NCBI RefSeq assembly: GCF_010692325.1 | Contig: NZ_JAAHHW010000018.1 | Coordinates: 22,657-81,684 of the forward strand | Reading direction: 5' to 3' | Origin: Moorena sp. SIO3I8 | Lineage (GTDB): Bacteria > Cyanobacteriota > Cyanobacteriia > Cyanobacteriales > Coleofasciculaceae | Length of the DNA: 59,028 nucleotides | In this document: in pieces, positions 23,692 through 32,802 of the stretch | Layout: each line of letters opens with the position of its first letter | Numbering within the stretch: position 1 is the stretch's first letter | The notes under the pieces: generated by a model | Database searches by the model: none | What the model was told of the DNA's origin: nothing | What the model saw: only the letters and a program-made list of their open reading frames with translations | Translations under genes and position numbers: made by a program

Positions 23692-24919
23692 TTGTAGACA
23701 CTACAGTCCCTAAGCCTTTTTCCAGTTCTTCAATACCGATCGTTAAAGGTGGCAAAACTTTAAGAACTTGGTCGTTGATTCCTGCTGTTTCGATGATTAA
23801 ACCCTGGCGAAAACATTCTCTGGAAATAATTTTGCTGAGTTTTTGATTAAAGCATTCAATGCCCCAGATGAGGCCACGCCCTCTAACTGCAAGCTTAGTA
23901 TCAAAGCTTTCAAGAAGCTTAGTTAAGGTTTTTTTAACGATTTCTTCTCTTTTTTGTATGCCTTGAATAAACTCATCATTTACCCAGTAATAATTAAGGG
24001 CGGCTGCGGCTGTAACAAACGCAAGATTATGTCCTCTAAAGGTTCCATTGTGTTCTCCTGGAGTCCATTTATCTAAGTCCGGTTTTATTAGTGTTATAGA
24101 AAATGGAAGACCAATACCAGAGAGTGATTTTGATAAGCAGATAACATCAGGAGAGATGCCAGAATGCTCAAAGCTAAAAAACGTTCCAGTCCGACCACAT
24201 CCGACTTGAATGTCATCAACAATTAGGATGATATCGTAATCGCGGCATATACTTTCAATTTCTCGAAGCCACTCATAGCTGGCAATCCGAATACCACCCT
24301 CAGCTTGAATTGTTTCTAAAATAACTGCTGCTGGGATATCATAACCGCTACCCCGATCTTCAAGATATTGCCGAAACATTTTCGCAGTATTAACTTGAGG
24401 ACCATGATATCCGTCATAGGGAATAAAATAGCTGCCAACTAACTCAAGGCCAGCCCCTCGTCTTTTTCTGGCATTCCCTGTAAGGGACAATGAACCAAGT
24501 GTCATCCCATGAAAAGCATTGGTAAAGGTGGCAATCGTTGTTCTTCCTGTCACTTTTCTGGCAATTTTGATGGCCGCCTCTATTGAGTTTGTTCCAGTAG
24601 GACCGGGAAATTGAACCTTATAGTTCATGTTTCTTGGCTTGAAAATAATCTCATTAAATGCATGCAATAAGTCAGCTTTTGCACTAGTCATTAAGTCAAG
24701 ACTGTGAATGATCCCATCTTCTATAAGATAGGAAATAAGTTGTTCTTTAATGTGATAATTGTTATGTCCATAGTTGAGCGCGCCAGCTCCACAGAAAAAA
24801 TCAAGATATTCAGTGCCATCTTCATTAATAAGGGTTGCTCCCTTAGCTTTTTTAAAAACAGTAGGAAAAGCTCTACAGTAACTCCTAACCTCAGACTCTA
24901 TCTCCTCAAAAATATTCAT
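23666..24919 (-). CDS. dat: 2,4-diaminobutyrate--2-oxoglutarate aminotransferase
   Basis: A 417-aa class III aminotransferase of the EctB/Dat type, making L-2,4-diaminobutyrate from aspartate semialdehyde. Diagnostic parts are FFCGAGALNYGHN near residue 41, QFPGPTGTNSIEAA, AFHGMTLGSLSLTG, VDDIQVGCGRTGTFFSFE and the PLP Lys264 in CLSKSLSGIG. It is the first gene of a dat-ddc pair overlapping by 26 bp. The lack of ectA or ectC nearby argues for 1,3-diaminopropane rather than ectoine. Confidence 0.9.
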   Translation of the reverse strand: MNIFEEIESEVRSYCRAFPTVFKKAKGATLINEDGTEYLDFFCGAGALNYGHNNYHIKEQLISYLIEDGIIHSLDLMTSAKADLLHAFNEIIFKPRNMNYKVQFPGPTGTNSIEAAIKIARKVTGRTTIATFTNAFHGMTLGSLSLTGNARKRRGAGLELVGSYFIPYDGYHGPQVNTAKMFRQYLEDRGSGYDIPAAVILETIQAEGGIRIASYEWLREIESICRDYDIILIVDDIQVGCGRTGTFFSFEHSGISPDVICLSKSLSGIGLPFSITLIKPDLDKWTPGEHNGTFRGHNLAFVTAAAALNYYWVNDEFIQGIQKREEIVKKTLTKLLESFDTKLAVRGRGLIWGIECFNQKLSKIISRECFRQGLIIETAGINDQVLKVLPPLTIGIEELEKGLGTVVSTIEKFINEN

Positions 24920-25283
24920 ATTTATTTCTAATTTTATGGAATATAAATTTGGGAATTTTATGTTTCTACAGGAGTTGCCATACTAAAAAAGAGTTTATTC
25001 ACCATAAAACCATTACTGGGTAATGGTTTCAGTTTAAAAAAACTGCTATACTTATAACTCTCTTGCCCAGTAATGTTTACAGATGGGCTTTAATTTAGCA
25101 TAGTATCTCCGGTAAAACCGTTTTGACATAAGCTATCACAGTTTAGCAGAACAACTACCGAAAAACCAAAATTATCACAATTTCTTTAAAATTGCTATAG
25201 TTATGGCACTTCTCAATAGGCAATTGATAACTACCATAAATGGCTAATAGCTAATCCCTGACGGCTGAATGTAATGGTGATTC
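24920..25283. other. 364-bp intergenic region with palindrome
   Basis: No gene is present. A perfect hairpin AAACCATTA-CTGGG-TAATGGTTT occupies 25007-25029 about 90 bp upstream of dat; its core TTACTGGGTAAT is shared with 15543-15554. The dispersed TAGTATCTCCGGTA motif recurs near 25100. The dat promoter should lie in this stretch, but no reliable hexamers were picked. Confidence 0.45.
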
Positions 25284-25649
25284 TTAAGGGTTTCCAGTGA
25301 AATAAGCAAATTTATGACGTAGAGTTTCACTGGTCTCAGGTGATTTCTGGGAAACAAAGATTTCTAAATACTCTTCCAACTTGGCGATTTGGTTTTTATA
25401 GGTATCAATATCATTGTCACTCAGCCAGCTAAATTGTTTGGCTATAACTAGATCAGCTTTATCTATCAACACGCTAAGGATTTGGTCAGCTTCAGCTAGT
25501 TCGAGGATCTCAGCCATACGGTTGCTGTCTGACACAGACAAACTTGGACGGGCTGCCAGTTGGCAATACTCCAGCAATAGTTCCAATCGGCGTAGATTTG
25601 ATTGGGTTGGGCTTTCTCTTGAGATCGTGTACATAGAAAATCTGTTCAT
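25284..25649 (-). CDS. Hypothetical protein, helical, 121 aa
   Basis: I do not recognise the family. The 121 residues are predicted mostly helical and acidic, with RRLELLLEYCQLAARPSLSV, EILELAEADQILSVLIDKAD and a C-terminal LRHKFAYFTGNP. There is no signal peptide or membrane segment. It has plausible codon use and is not a shadow of another gene. It is separated from dat (364 bp) and from the GT4 gene by repeat DNA, so it is monocistronic and context says nothing about function. Confidence 0.6.
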   Translation of the reverse strand: MNRFSMYTISRESPTQSNLRRLELLLEYCQLAARPSLSVSDSNRMAEILELAEADQILSVLIDKADLVIAKQFSWLSDNDIDTYKNQIAKLEEYLEIFVSQKSPETSETLRHKFAYFTGNP

Positions 25650-26101
25650 GTCACACCACTTGTTACTTTGATTGGGCTTCAGTCTTGATTGGGCTTCACT
25701 ACATTAGTGAGATTTTTTATGTAATTAGGACACGAATCGAAAGGATTTCACAAAAGCTTTATATCTAAGAGGTTTTTTTTAAAGCAACTATGAAGCTTGA
25801 TCAGGTTGAAGGTTGAAGGCTGAAGGTTGATCAGGTTGAATGTTGATCAGGTTGAAGGTTGAATGTTGATCAGGTTGAAGGTTGAATGTTGATCAGGTTG
25901 AAGGTTGAACGCGATTGCGTCGCCATTCGCGTAGCGTGGCCAAAGGCCAAGGCCAAGGTTTAAGAGGTTGAACGCGATTGCGTGGCCTTTTGGCCAAGGT
26001 TTAATAACCAGTTAACCTGTAACCAGTTAACCTGTTCCCTGTTCCCTGTTCCCTGTTCCCTGTTCCCTGTTCCCTGTTCCCTGTTCCCTGTTCCCTGTTC
26101 C
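25650..26101. repeat. Tandem repeat block (GATCAGGTTGAAGGTTGAA, palindromes, TTCCCTG)
   Basis: 25796-25912 is a direct array of a unit close to GATCAGGTTGAAGGTTGAA in about five copies. 25915-26000 contains two copies of the dispersed palindrome around GCGTGGCCAAAGGCC. 26029-26126 is a long array of the heptamer TTCCCTG, which runs past the end of the GT4 gene at 26102. No gene is seen. Confidence 0.8.
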
Positions 26102-27361
26102 CTATTCCCTGTTCCCTATTCCCTTTGCTATATGAGTTAGAATCTCTACCGTAGCTTGCCCAGTTTTTTGCCAACTAAATTCACTGGCTCTAGCAAGACC
26201 TGATTGGCGAAGATGCGATCGCATTTGAGCATCGGTTGCTACTGCTGCCATGGCTGCTGTGATTTCCTCAGGGTTGTAAGGATTGATTAATATAGCGGCA
26301 TCTCCAGCTACTTCGGGTAAGGAGGAGAGATTGGCTGTAATTACGGGAGTACCGCAAGCCATTGCCTCTAATACAGGGATACCGAAGCCTTCCCAAAGAC
26401 TGGGGAATACAAATGCGATCGCATGTCTAATCATGGTCGGTAATTGTTGCTGAGGAACATATCCCAGGAATTTGACCTGACTGGATATATCCAGTTCCTC
26501 CGCTTGGGCTTCCAGCAATGGTGTGTAGCGTTTATCCGTTGCGCCAGCAATCCAGAGTTGGTAGTCCTGGCAATTGGGTAGAGCAGCGAAAGCCTCAATC
26601 AGCCGATGGAGGTTTTTGTGGGGGTCTGGGCGTCCGATGTAGAGAAAATAGGGACAATTTTCCCGGTTTTCCCCATCTTTTTCCCCATCTACTGTATCCA
26701 GATAATTAGGACTTACGAAATTTAGTTGGTTTTGCCCCCCTGCCCCCCAATTCTGGGGGGTAATGATGTCAAAGTCCCCCAGAATTGGGGGATTTAGGGG
26801 GCACTTGCGTAAGTCCTGATAATAATATTGATTGGCATCGTAAGCCAGTAAGACCGGGGTAATTTTTGCGGCTGGAATCTTGAAGAAGTCAGTAAGGTCT
26901 CTAGCAGTAGCCCGAGAGTTACAGATGATGTGTTCTGCTTGAGCAAGAACTTGGGGGATATAGTAGCGTTGGTAGGTAGTTAAGGGTGAGAAACCCTGGG
27001 GAAACCGTAACCCAATCAAATCATGAACCATTACCACATAGCGGCAATTGGTGAACAGGGGAGCTTCTGGAACAGGAGAAAACAAAAGATCCGTTCGCAA
27101 TTTTTTATAAATTCGCGGCAGTTGAAACTGAGTCCACAACAGACGACGAAAATGTCCTTTCGTGCCTTGTTCAGGGCTTAAATTCCCTGGAATTGGGTAG
27201 CAAGTGTAGGTAGTAGCACTACAGAAACGGCTAGACGCAGTGGAAGAAATTAGTAAGGTAGGGTCGAGAGCTTTTAAATAAGGAAAAAGATTAGCGGCAT
27301 AGTTAGCAATACCCGTAGGTTGGGAAAATAGAATCGAGAGATTGACCAACAATTGGCTCAT
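26102..27361 (-). CDS. GT4-type glycosyltransferase with repeat-derived insertion
   Basis: A 419-aa GT-B glycosyltransferase resembling mannosyl/rhamnosyltransferases. The N-terminus is [20 protein letters not shown]. The donor domain has [30 protein letters not shown], and the EX7E motif in [18 protein letters not shown] followed by LPEVAGDAA. Between the two domains, 26701-26817 (39 codons) is a palindromic intergenic-type repeat inserted in frame and flanked by a GATAAT duplication; without it the protein would be about 380 aa, normal for the family. Repeat DNA flanks the gene on both sides. Acceptor unknown; likely surface polysaccharide or glycolipid. Confidence 0.85.
   Translation of the reverse strand: MSQLLVNLSILFSQPTGIANYAANLFPYLKALDPTLLISSTASSRFCSATTYTCYPIPGNLSPEQGTKGHFRRLLWTQFQLPRIYKKLRTDLLFSPVPEAPLFTNCRYVVMVHDLIGLRFPQGFSPLTTYQRYYIPQVLAQAEHIICNSRATARDLTDFFKIPAAKITPVLLAYDANQYYYQDLRKCPLNPPILGDFDIITPQNWGAGGQNQLNFVSPNYLDTVDGEKDGENRENCPYFLYIGRPDPHKNLHRLIEAFAALPNCQDYQLWIAGATDKRYTPLLEAQAEELDISSQVKFLGYVPQQQLPTMIRHAIAFVFPSLWEGFGIPVLEAMACGTPVITANLSSLPEVAGDAAILINPYNPEEITAAMAAVATDAQMRSHLRQSGLARASEFSWQKTGQATVEILTHIAKGIGNRE
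26701..26817. repeat. 117-bp in-frame repeat insertion inside GT4 gene
   Basis: The ends AGGACTTACG(A)AA at 26708 and TTGCGTAAGTCCT ending at 26817 are inverted; the inside is a second palindrome of C-runs and G-runs (CCCCCAATTCTGGGGG and its partner). GATAAT occurs just outside the left end (26701-26706) and just after the right end (26818-26823), consistent with target duplication. 117 bp is 39 codons and there is no stop in the host frame. The AGGACTTACGCAA-type ends are a common dispersed repeat in cyanobacteria. Confidence 0.75.
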
Positions 27362-27667
27362 AAAAAAAGAATTAAGAATTAAGAATTAAGAATTAAGAAT
27401 TAAGAATGAGCTATTTTGAAATTCTATATAAGGCAATAGTAATTATCCTTTTAAGGTAATTATCCTCAAAACAAATACTTTACATCATAAGTGCGATAAA
27501 CGCTATAATTTTTGTTGACTATTTTAATAAAATTAACGTTTATCAACACCTTTATGTTCCCGATTCCCGATTCCCGATTCCCTACTCCCTACTCCCTACT
27601 CACTATTCCCTACTCCCTACTCCCTACTCCCTACTCCCTACTCCCTACTCCCTACTCCCTATTCCCT
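27362..27667. repeat. Heptamer arrays AGAATTA and TCCCTAC
   Basis: 27364-27409 is an array of AGAATTA immediately upstream of the GT4 start. 27566-27666 is an array of TCCCTAC with variants ending at the stop codon of the next pseudogene. The DNA between them is AT-rich and empty. The GT4 promoter must be here. Confidence 0.75.
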
Positions 27668-29469
27668 TTACAACCAATTACCGACTAGAATAAAAGGTGC
27701 CCAAAACAGAGGTTCATTAAACTTGCTATCCCCAATTAAATCTAGTTGGGCTTTTCTGACAGCTTCTGCTTTCGTTATTTCTGGCTGTTTTAGGTATTCG
27801 TAAAACTTGTTGATGAATATAGCAGTGGAATCATCACGCACTTTCCACAATGTCCCTAAGGTAGAACGGGCTCCCGATTTAATCGCAAAACCCGCTAACC
27901 CTAACATCGCTTGATCGTCCCCTTTAGCAGTTTGACAAGCACTAAGAACGAGTAAATCAATTTTGTCTTCTCCCAACAATTCTTGAGTACCCAGCAGTTG
28001 CTCTAATTCTTTGACATTAATTTTATTTTCCCAGGTTAGTATAAACGTCTCCTCAGCTTTGGAGCTAAACTGACCATGAGTAGCTAAGTGTATCACATTT
28101 GAGGTTTTAGTGGTTATTTCCTGGGAAACTCTATCGCTAGTGAAGTCTTGATTGAGCATGACTGAGTCTGGGTTCAACTTTTTAGCAATTTGCTCAATTT
28201 CCTGCTTCACCCCTGTAATAGCCAATGGGTTTACCGGAGGCGGAGACAATCACAGCTAAACGTTCTGGCAAAATAATCGGGTAAATTACCGTTGCTGACC
28301 TGTCAATCTGATCAATTTTGGCAACATTAGCATCTAAACAAGCTTGCCGGAAAAAGTTATCTAATTCTGCTAATTGTAAATCCTCAATTAACTGCCGTGC
28401 CTTTTTTATATCCTCTTTACTAGGATTACCGTCTAACAATAATTAGACCAGTTCTCGGTATACTGGTTCAACGCTTTTTCGGAAGTAAAACTGGATATCT
28501 GGATTAATGGAAACCAAATCACCGCGCAAGCTTTTTAAGTCTTTGACCGCTTCGGTATAGGCGGCAATTGGACATAAAGGCGTAGTTGGTTGAGGCGAGT
28601 TTTAAATTTTTATTATGGATTAGTACTCGCACTTTCTGCCCGTTTAAAGTAATCTAATTCTACTGAATTATCTCCAGCATCAAGGGCTGTATTGCCTAAA
28701 CTCAACAGGATAATGCCTAATTGGTTAGTGGCTTCCAGACCCTGAGCAATAGATAAGCTTTCTTCGAGTACCTCTCTACTAGCTTTTACATCCCCCAACA
28801 CTTGTAAAGCCGCGATGCCTAAACTTCTGAGCATTCCTACTTTAACGGCATAATTTTCTGTAATTGCTAATTGTTGATTAATCTCTTCCATTAGACGTTT
28901 AGCACGATTATAAAATCCTAAGCTTGGCAGGGCTTCAGCTTGGTTAATTTTGCTAATCAAAGCACCAATTTTATCTCCCGCTTTATCATAAGTTTGTGCT
29001 TTTTTAAATGTTTCTAAGGCAGATTGGTTTTGTCCAGTGTGGAAAAGGAGTCTGGCTTTGGTATTAAGAATTTGCGCCCACAGCAGAGGATTGTTACTGG
29101 TAGCTGATTCGACTAACTTAAGGCTGGATTCAATAGCAGTTTGGGCAACATCCCACTGACTTAGGTGTTGGTAAGCTAAGGATAGATAATTCAAACTCAA
29201 GGCTTGATGGAGAGAGTCACCCCGAGTTGCGTAATCTTGGGCTGCTTCCAAATTTCCGCTGCTTGGGCAAATTGTCCCCTGTTGAAATAGGCTCTGCCTT
29301 GGTTAAGTTTACTAAGTTTACTGGTAGCCTGAGGAGTTTGGGCTTGCAAGGTCGGAGCAATAGTGACTTGGGGGTGGTCACCGGATGCGATCGCTAAAGC
29401 AGGAGTAGCTGTCAGTGCTAGCAATAAACTGGGTAATCCGACGGTGACTAAATTTAGGATGGTTTTCAT
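27668..29469 (-). pseudogene. TPR-CHAT protein gene, frameshifted
   Basis: This was a single exported TPR-CHAT protein. Piece 1 (29469 down to about 29240) has a signal peptide, LVTVGLPSLLLALTATPALA, and the start of a TPR. Piece 2 (29251-28613) is TPR repeats such as SLNYLSLAYQHLSQWDVAQ. Piece 3 (about 28580-28230) reads AVKDLKSLRGDLVSINPDIQ, crosses an in-frame TAA near 28441 and continues LLDGNPSKEDIKKARQLIED. Piece 4 (28249-27668) is the caspase-like CHAT core with IHLATHGQF (His) and LLVLSACQTAKGDD (Cys). At least three frame breaks plus the stop make it dead as one protein, although the catalytic dyad itself is intact. Confidence 0.85.
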
Positions 29470-29494
29470 AATTGTCTTGGTAAGATATTAATGG

Positions 29495-29571
29495 TTAAAG
29501 TAGGGTGGGCAAAGTAGTCTAATCATTAATACTCATTGGAACCAAACTGTCTTTGCCCACCTTACAAGCTG
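29495..29571. repeat. TAGGGTGGGCAAAGTA palindromic repeat, copy 1
   Basis: An about 75-bp MITE-like unit: left end TAAAGTAGGGTGGGCAAAGTA, middle CTAATCATTAATACT.ATTGGA, right end TTTGCCCACC.TACAA, the ends being inverted. Four further copies lie at 30380, 30464, 31804 and 32779/33762. Confidence 0.8.
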
Positions 29572-29586
29572 CTTGGGAGAGGGGGA

Positions 29587-29998
29587 TTAAACTTGAGGTC
29601 TGCGAATTCTCGTATGCATTTCATCTGCAACTACTAAACAACCTTGTAAACTTTCCAACGGTTGTTCGTTCAAAACTCGAGAAAGTAAATTCAGTACAGC
29701 TTGACGACTACGACGGCTTGGACGCAATAGTAAAATTCCTGGGTGTGTACCAGGAGGAAAACGGCGAACGTCAGAAAAGTCTAAATCAAGAGTAATGAAA
29801 AAACGCCCTTCATTACAAACCCGTTGCCAAACAATTTCATCATCTGCACCGGATAATCCTTGATCAGTTACACGATGAAGCGTTCGCAAAGCGTGGCCAA
29901 AGGCCTCAGCTTCCGCTAAAAGCGAACGCATTGATAACCTGCGTCTCTCAAGAACTGGGCATGGGTATTGCTGAGATTCTCATCTAATTTGACTAGCA

Positions 29999-29999
<1 letters not shown>
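29587..29999 (-). pseudogene. DUF5615 PIN-like toxin gene interrupted by a 50-bp repeat
   Basis: The gene starts at ATG 29999 (TAATG overlap with the DUF433 antitoxin stop) and reads MLVKLDENLSNTHAQFLRDA, the DUF5615 start with its catalytic Asp, then GYQ. There a 50-bp palindromic repeat (29880-29929) intervenes and brings a stop. Beyond it the frame resumes as HRVTDQGLSGADDEIVW, then FFITLDLDFSD, PPGTHPGILLLRPS and the C-terminus to 29587. Removing exactly those 50 bp joins GYQ-F-HRVTDQG in frame. A shorter frame from 29931 exists but lacks the catalytic N-terminus, so the toxin is probably inactive. Confidence 0.85.
29880..29929. repeat. 50-bp palindromic repeat inserted in DUF5615 gene
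   Basis: The ends GCGTTCGC (29880-29887) and GCGAACGC (29922-29929) are inverted, with AAAGCGTGGCCAAAGGCC inside. Relatives of this repeat (GCGTAGCGTGGCCAAAGGCC) occur near 16831, 25925, 48797, 49897, 51321 and 57050. The host gene frame is exactly restored if the 50 bp are removed, so both ends are defined to the base and no target duplication was made. Confidence 0.8.
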
Positions 30000-30538
<539 letters not shown>

Positions 30539-31693
30539 CTAATCTTCTTTAATCGCACAAGTTGCTCGCAGAAAATCGAGCGCCTGGTTCGAGTTGACAA
30601 CAGCGACTAATTCCACATTACCTTCCTCATTAATAATCCAAGCATTAGCTTCCACTATCGGTGCTTTGGTATTAGTGTGTGCTTTACGATCTTCAGCTTC
30701 GGGTATGGCGCGCACTATGGATAGATCCGATATATCCCGCACATCCGATAAAATTTGGCCACCCCGTACCATGGCACTGGGATCTTGGGGTATGCCACCC
30801 CGTCCGGTAATATAAAAACTACTGGTGGCAGTCCAACGGCAACCTTCAGCGATTTGTTGAGTGCGATCGCTAGTATCTGTGGGTAGTTGAACTAAGCCAT
30901 TAGCCGGATCGGCGTCAGGATTGTTAATGGTGATCACCCCATCTACCCCAAACTGAGAACTAGCGGGGAAACACAAATAAGCCTTGGGTAGTAATGGCAA
31001 TATCTCCACCATTGCCTAGATTAGCATTGGCTTGGATCAAGCTACTTTCAATGAGACCTACCAAGGCTAAGGTATTGCCCGGTTGAACCTGTAATTGGGA
31101 TCCAAGATTACTGCGATCAAAAGGAGTAAAAATACTGCCATTGAGGGTTTGTCCTGGACCAACTACTGTAATATTTACCGGATTTGTTCCCATCTGTAAA
31201 CCAGGAGTATAATCGTTAATAACGGCGCTTGGTTTGGTTCAGTGGCACTAAATTCAATCCCATCTCCAAATACTACACTCTCGGCAGTAGTGGCAAAAAA
31301 TGAACCTCCTATATTCAACGAAGCATTTTCCCCAAAGATAATTCCGGCTGGATTAATCAGGAATAAATTAGCGTTACCATTGGCGCGAATCAAGCCGTCA
31401 ATATTATAAATATTCCCTCCGGTGACACGGCTAAAGATATTGACAATATCCCCAGCATTGTTAAAAAAGGCTGACCCGTTGCTGGGTACAGAAAATTCCG
31501 AGAAGCTATGAAATAGATGATCCCAAGTGCGTACCCCTTTTTCAATCAAGAAATTCACCCCATCATCACTAGTCACGGTGGTAGATAAGGTGCCATCACT
31601 GCTGATTTGGGCGGTAGCAATGTTGGGGATGAGGAGACTAGAGACTAAAAGATGGCCGAGTAAATAGCATCGCTGAATGGTTTGGTTCATCAA
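30539..31693 (-). pseudogene. Two-partner-secretion exoprotein (filamentous haemagglutinin N-domain) remnant
   Basis: The 5-prime piece (31693-31175) has a signal peptide (LLVSSLLIPNIATAQ) and a complete TPS domain start, with FLIEKGVRTWDHLFHSFSEF, FNNAGDIVNIFSRVTGG and NLFLINPAGIIFGENA. The frame then shifts to 31193-30960 (GQTLNGSIFTPFDRSNLGSQ, TLALVG), and again to 31012-30539 with SSQFGVDGVITINNPDADP and the typical end FYITGRGGIPQDPS. Full proteins have several hundred more beta-helix residues, so the middle is deleted and there are at least two frameshifts. No TpsB pore gene is present nearby. Confidence 0.8.
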
Positions 31694-31932
31694 CTTGACC
31701 CTGGTGGCTGATGTAACTTCGGTTTGAGTGGGATATGGTTATTTTTCCCATCAGCGATGGTCAAACTCACAAATCAAACTCACTACAGGGAGTCAGCTGT
31801 CAGCTAAAGTAGGGTGGGCAAAGTAGTCTAATCATTAATCATTATTGGAACCAAACTGTTTTTGCCCACCCTACAATCTAATCTAACACCATTAACCTAA
31901 TGCTTTTTAGCACCACAAGTCTCTTAATAGAT
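31694..31932. repeat. Intergenic with palindromic repeat copy 4
   Basis: 31804-31878 is a copy of the TAGGGTGGGCAAAGTA family, preceded by GGAGTCAGCTGTCAGCTAA. The rest is the presumed promoter of the exoprotein relic. No gene. Confidence 0.7.
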
Positions 31933-32418
31933 TTATTCGTGGGCAGTTTTCAAAACCTCTGAATATAGCTTACTGCTGACTCTAAAACCAGCTTGGTTAA
32001 TTAAATCATCCATGATCGGTTTAATGGCTGGAACCATTCCCTGACGTTTTGCTGTCAGCAGAATGCCTAGCACTCCAATAATTCTTAATCCCAAATCCGT
32101 TGCTGCTTGTCTACCCAAACGCTCATCAATTAGCAGGTGAGTTGCCTTCATCTCGATTGCTAGGGCGATTGCCTCCGCTTCTCCGACATTCAATCGATTT
32201 CGTAATTCACTTACTACTGCTTGGTTTTGGACTGATTGTACTGTTATCTAAGTCGCTAACTGAACTGCCGTGATCACAGCTTTTCCAGCTCTCTCATCCA
32301 AAAGTTCTTGATGAACTGCCATCGGAATCAAAACTGTCCCATATAGTTGCTGGAGAAGATTTAACTCCCCTACCCTCGCCAAGTTTGAGATTGGTGAGGT
32401 ATTGCTCACAATAGTCAT
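31933..32418 (-). pseudogene. DUF3368 PIN-domain toxin with one nonsense codon
   Basis: From ATG 32418 the frame reads a PIN toxin start: MTIVSNTSPISNLARVGELN, then LLQQLYGTVLIPMAVHQELL, up to VQLAT. It meets a single TAG at 32248-32250 (codon 57) and continues in the same frame as ITVQSVQNQAVVSELRNRLN, GEAEAIALAIE, LLIDERLGRQAA and the C-terminal KPIMDDLINQAGFRVSS. The expected residue is probably Trp (TGG to TAG). Everything else, including catalytic acids, is intact, so the inactivation looks recent. A downstream start at 32193 could give an 86-aa fragment without the first catalytic Asp. Confidence 0.85.
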
Positions 32419-32426
32419 GTTTCAAC

Positions 32427-32660
32427 CTATTTTTCCAAAGTTTGGAGGTCTTCCAAGAATTCAGCTACATCGTAGTGAACACAAATTCCCCGCTCTGCTA
32501 GCAAGGTTTGAAACTGCATTCGATGCATTCCGAGCAATTCACTAGCCTTTCCTAAACTGATTTTGTCCTGTTGGAAGAACATAATCACAATAGTCAGCAA
32601 TAATTCGCTTTCTGACAAACCACTTGCTTCTACAATGTCATCAGAGATTACCAAGCTCAT
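32427..32660 (-). CDS. UPF0175-family antitoxin
   Basis: A 77-aa UPF0175 protein, typical antitoxin of DUF3368 PIN toxins. The signature is visible in ELLLTIVIMFFQQDKISLGK and KASELLGMHRMQFQTLLAER, a helix-turn-helix-like DNA-binding part, then GICVHYDVAEFLEDL. The toxin start follows after 8 bp. The antitoxin is intact while the toxin has a nonsense codon, the same pattern as in the DUF433 module 2 kb away. Confidence 0.88.
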   Translation of the reverse strand: MSLVISDDIVEASGLSESELLLTIVIMFFQQDKISLGKASELLGMHRMQFQTLLAERGICVHYDVAEFLEDLQTLEK

Positions 32661-32802
32661 GGATATTCCTTTGAGTGTTATGCTTGGATCCTAACATCCC
32701 GCCCCTAGCAGCTAGTACCAATGTTAGGTAAAGTTTTTCAACCGCTCCCTACGCGCTTACGCGCTTTGCACCATTTTAGCTAAAGTAGGGTGGGCAAAGT
32801 AA

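Noticed and set aside
21425-24919. Ectoine operon (ectABC)
   Set aside because: The aminotransferase is EctB-like, but the GNAT lacks EctA features, no ectoine synthase is present and a decarboxylase follows instead.
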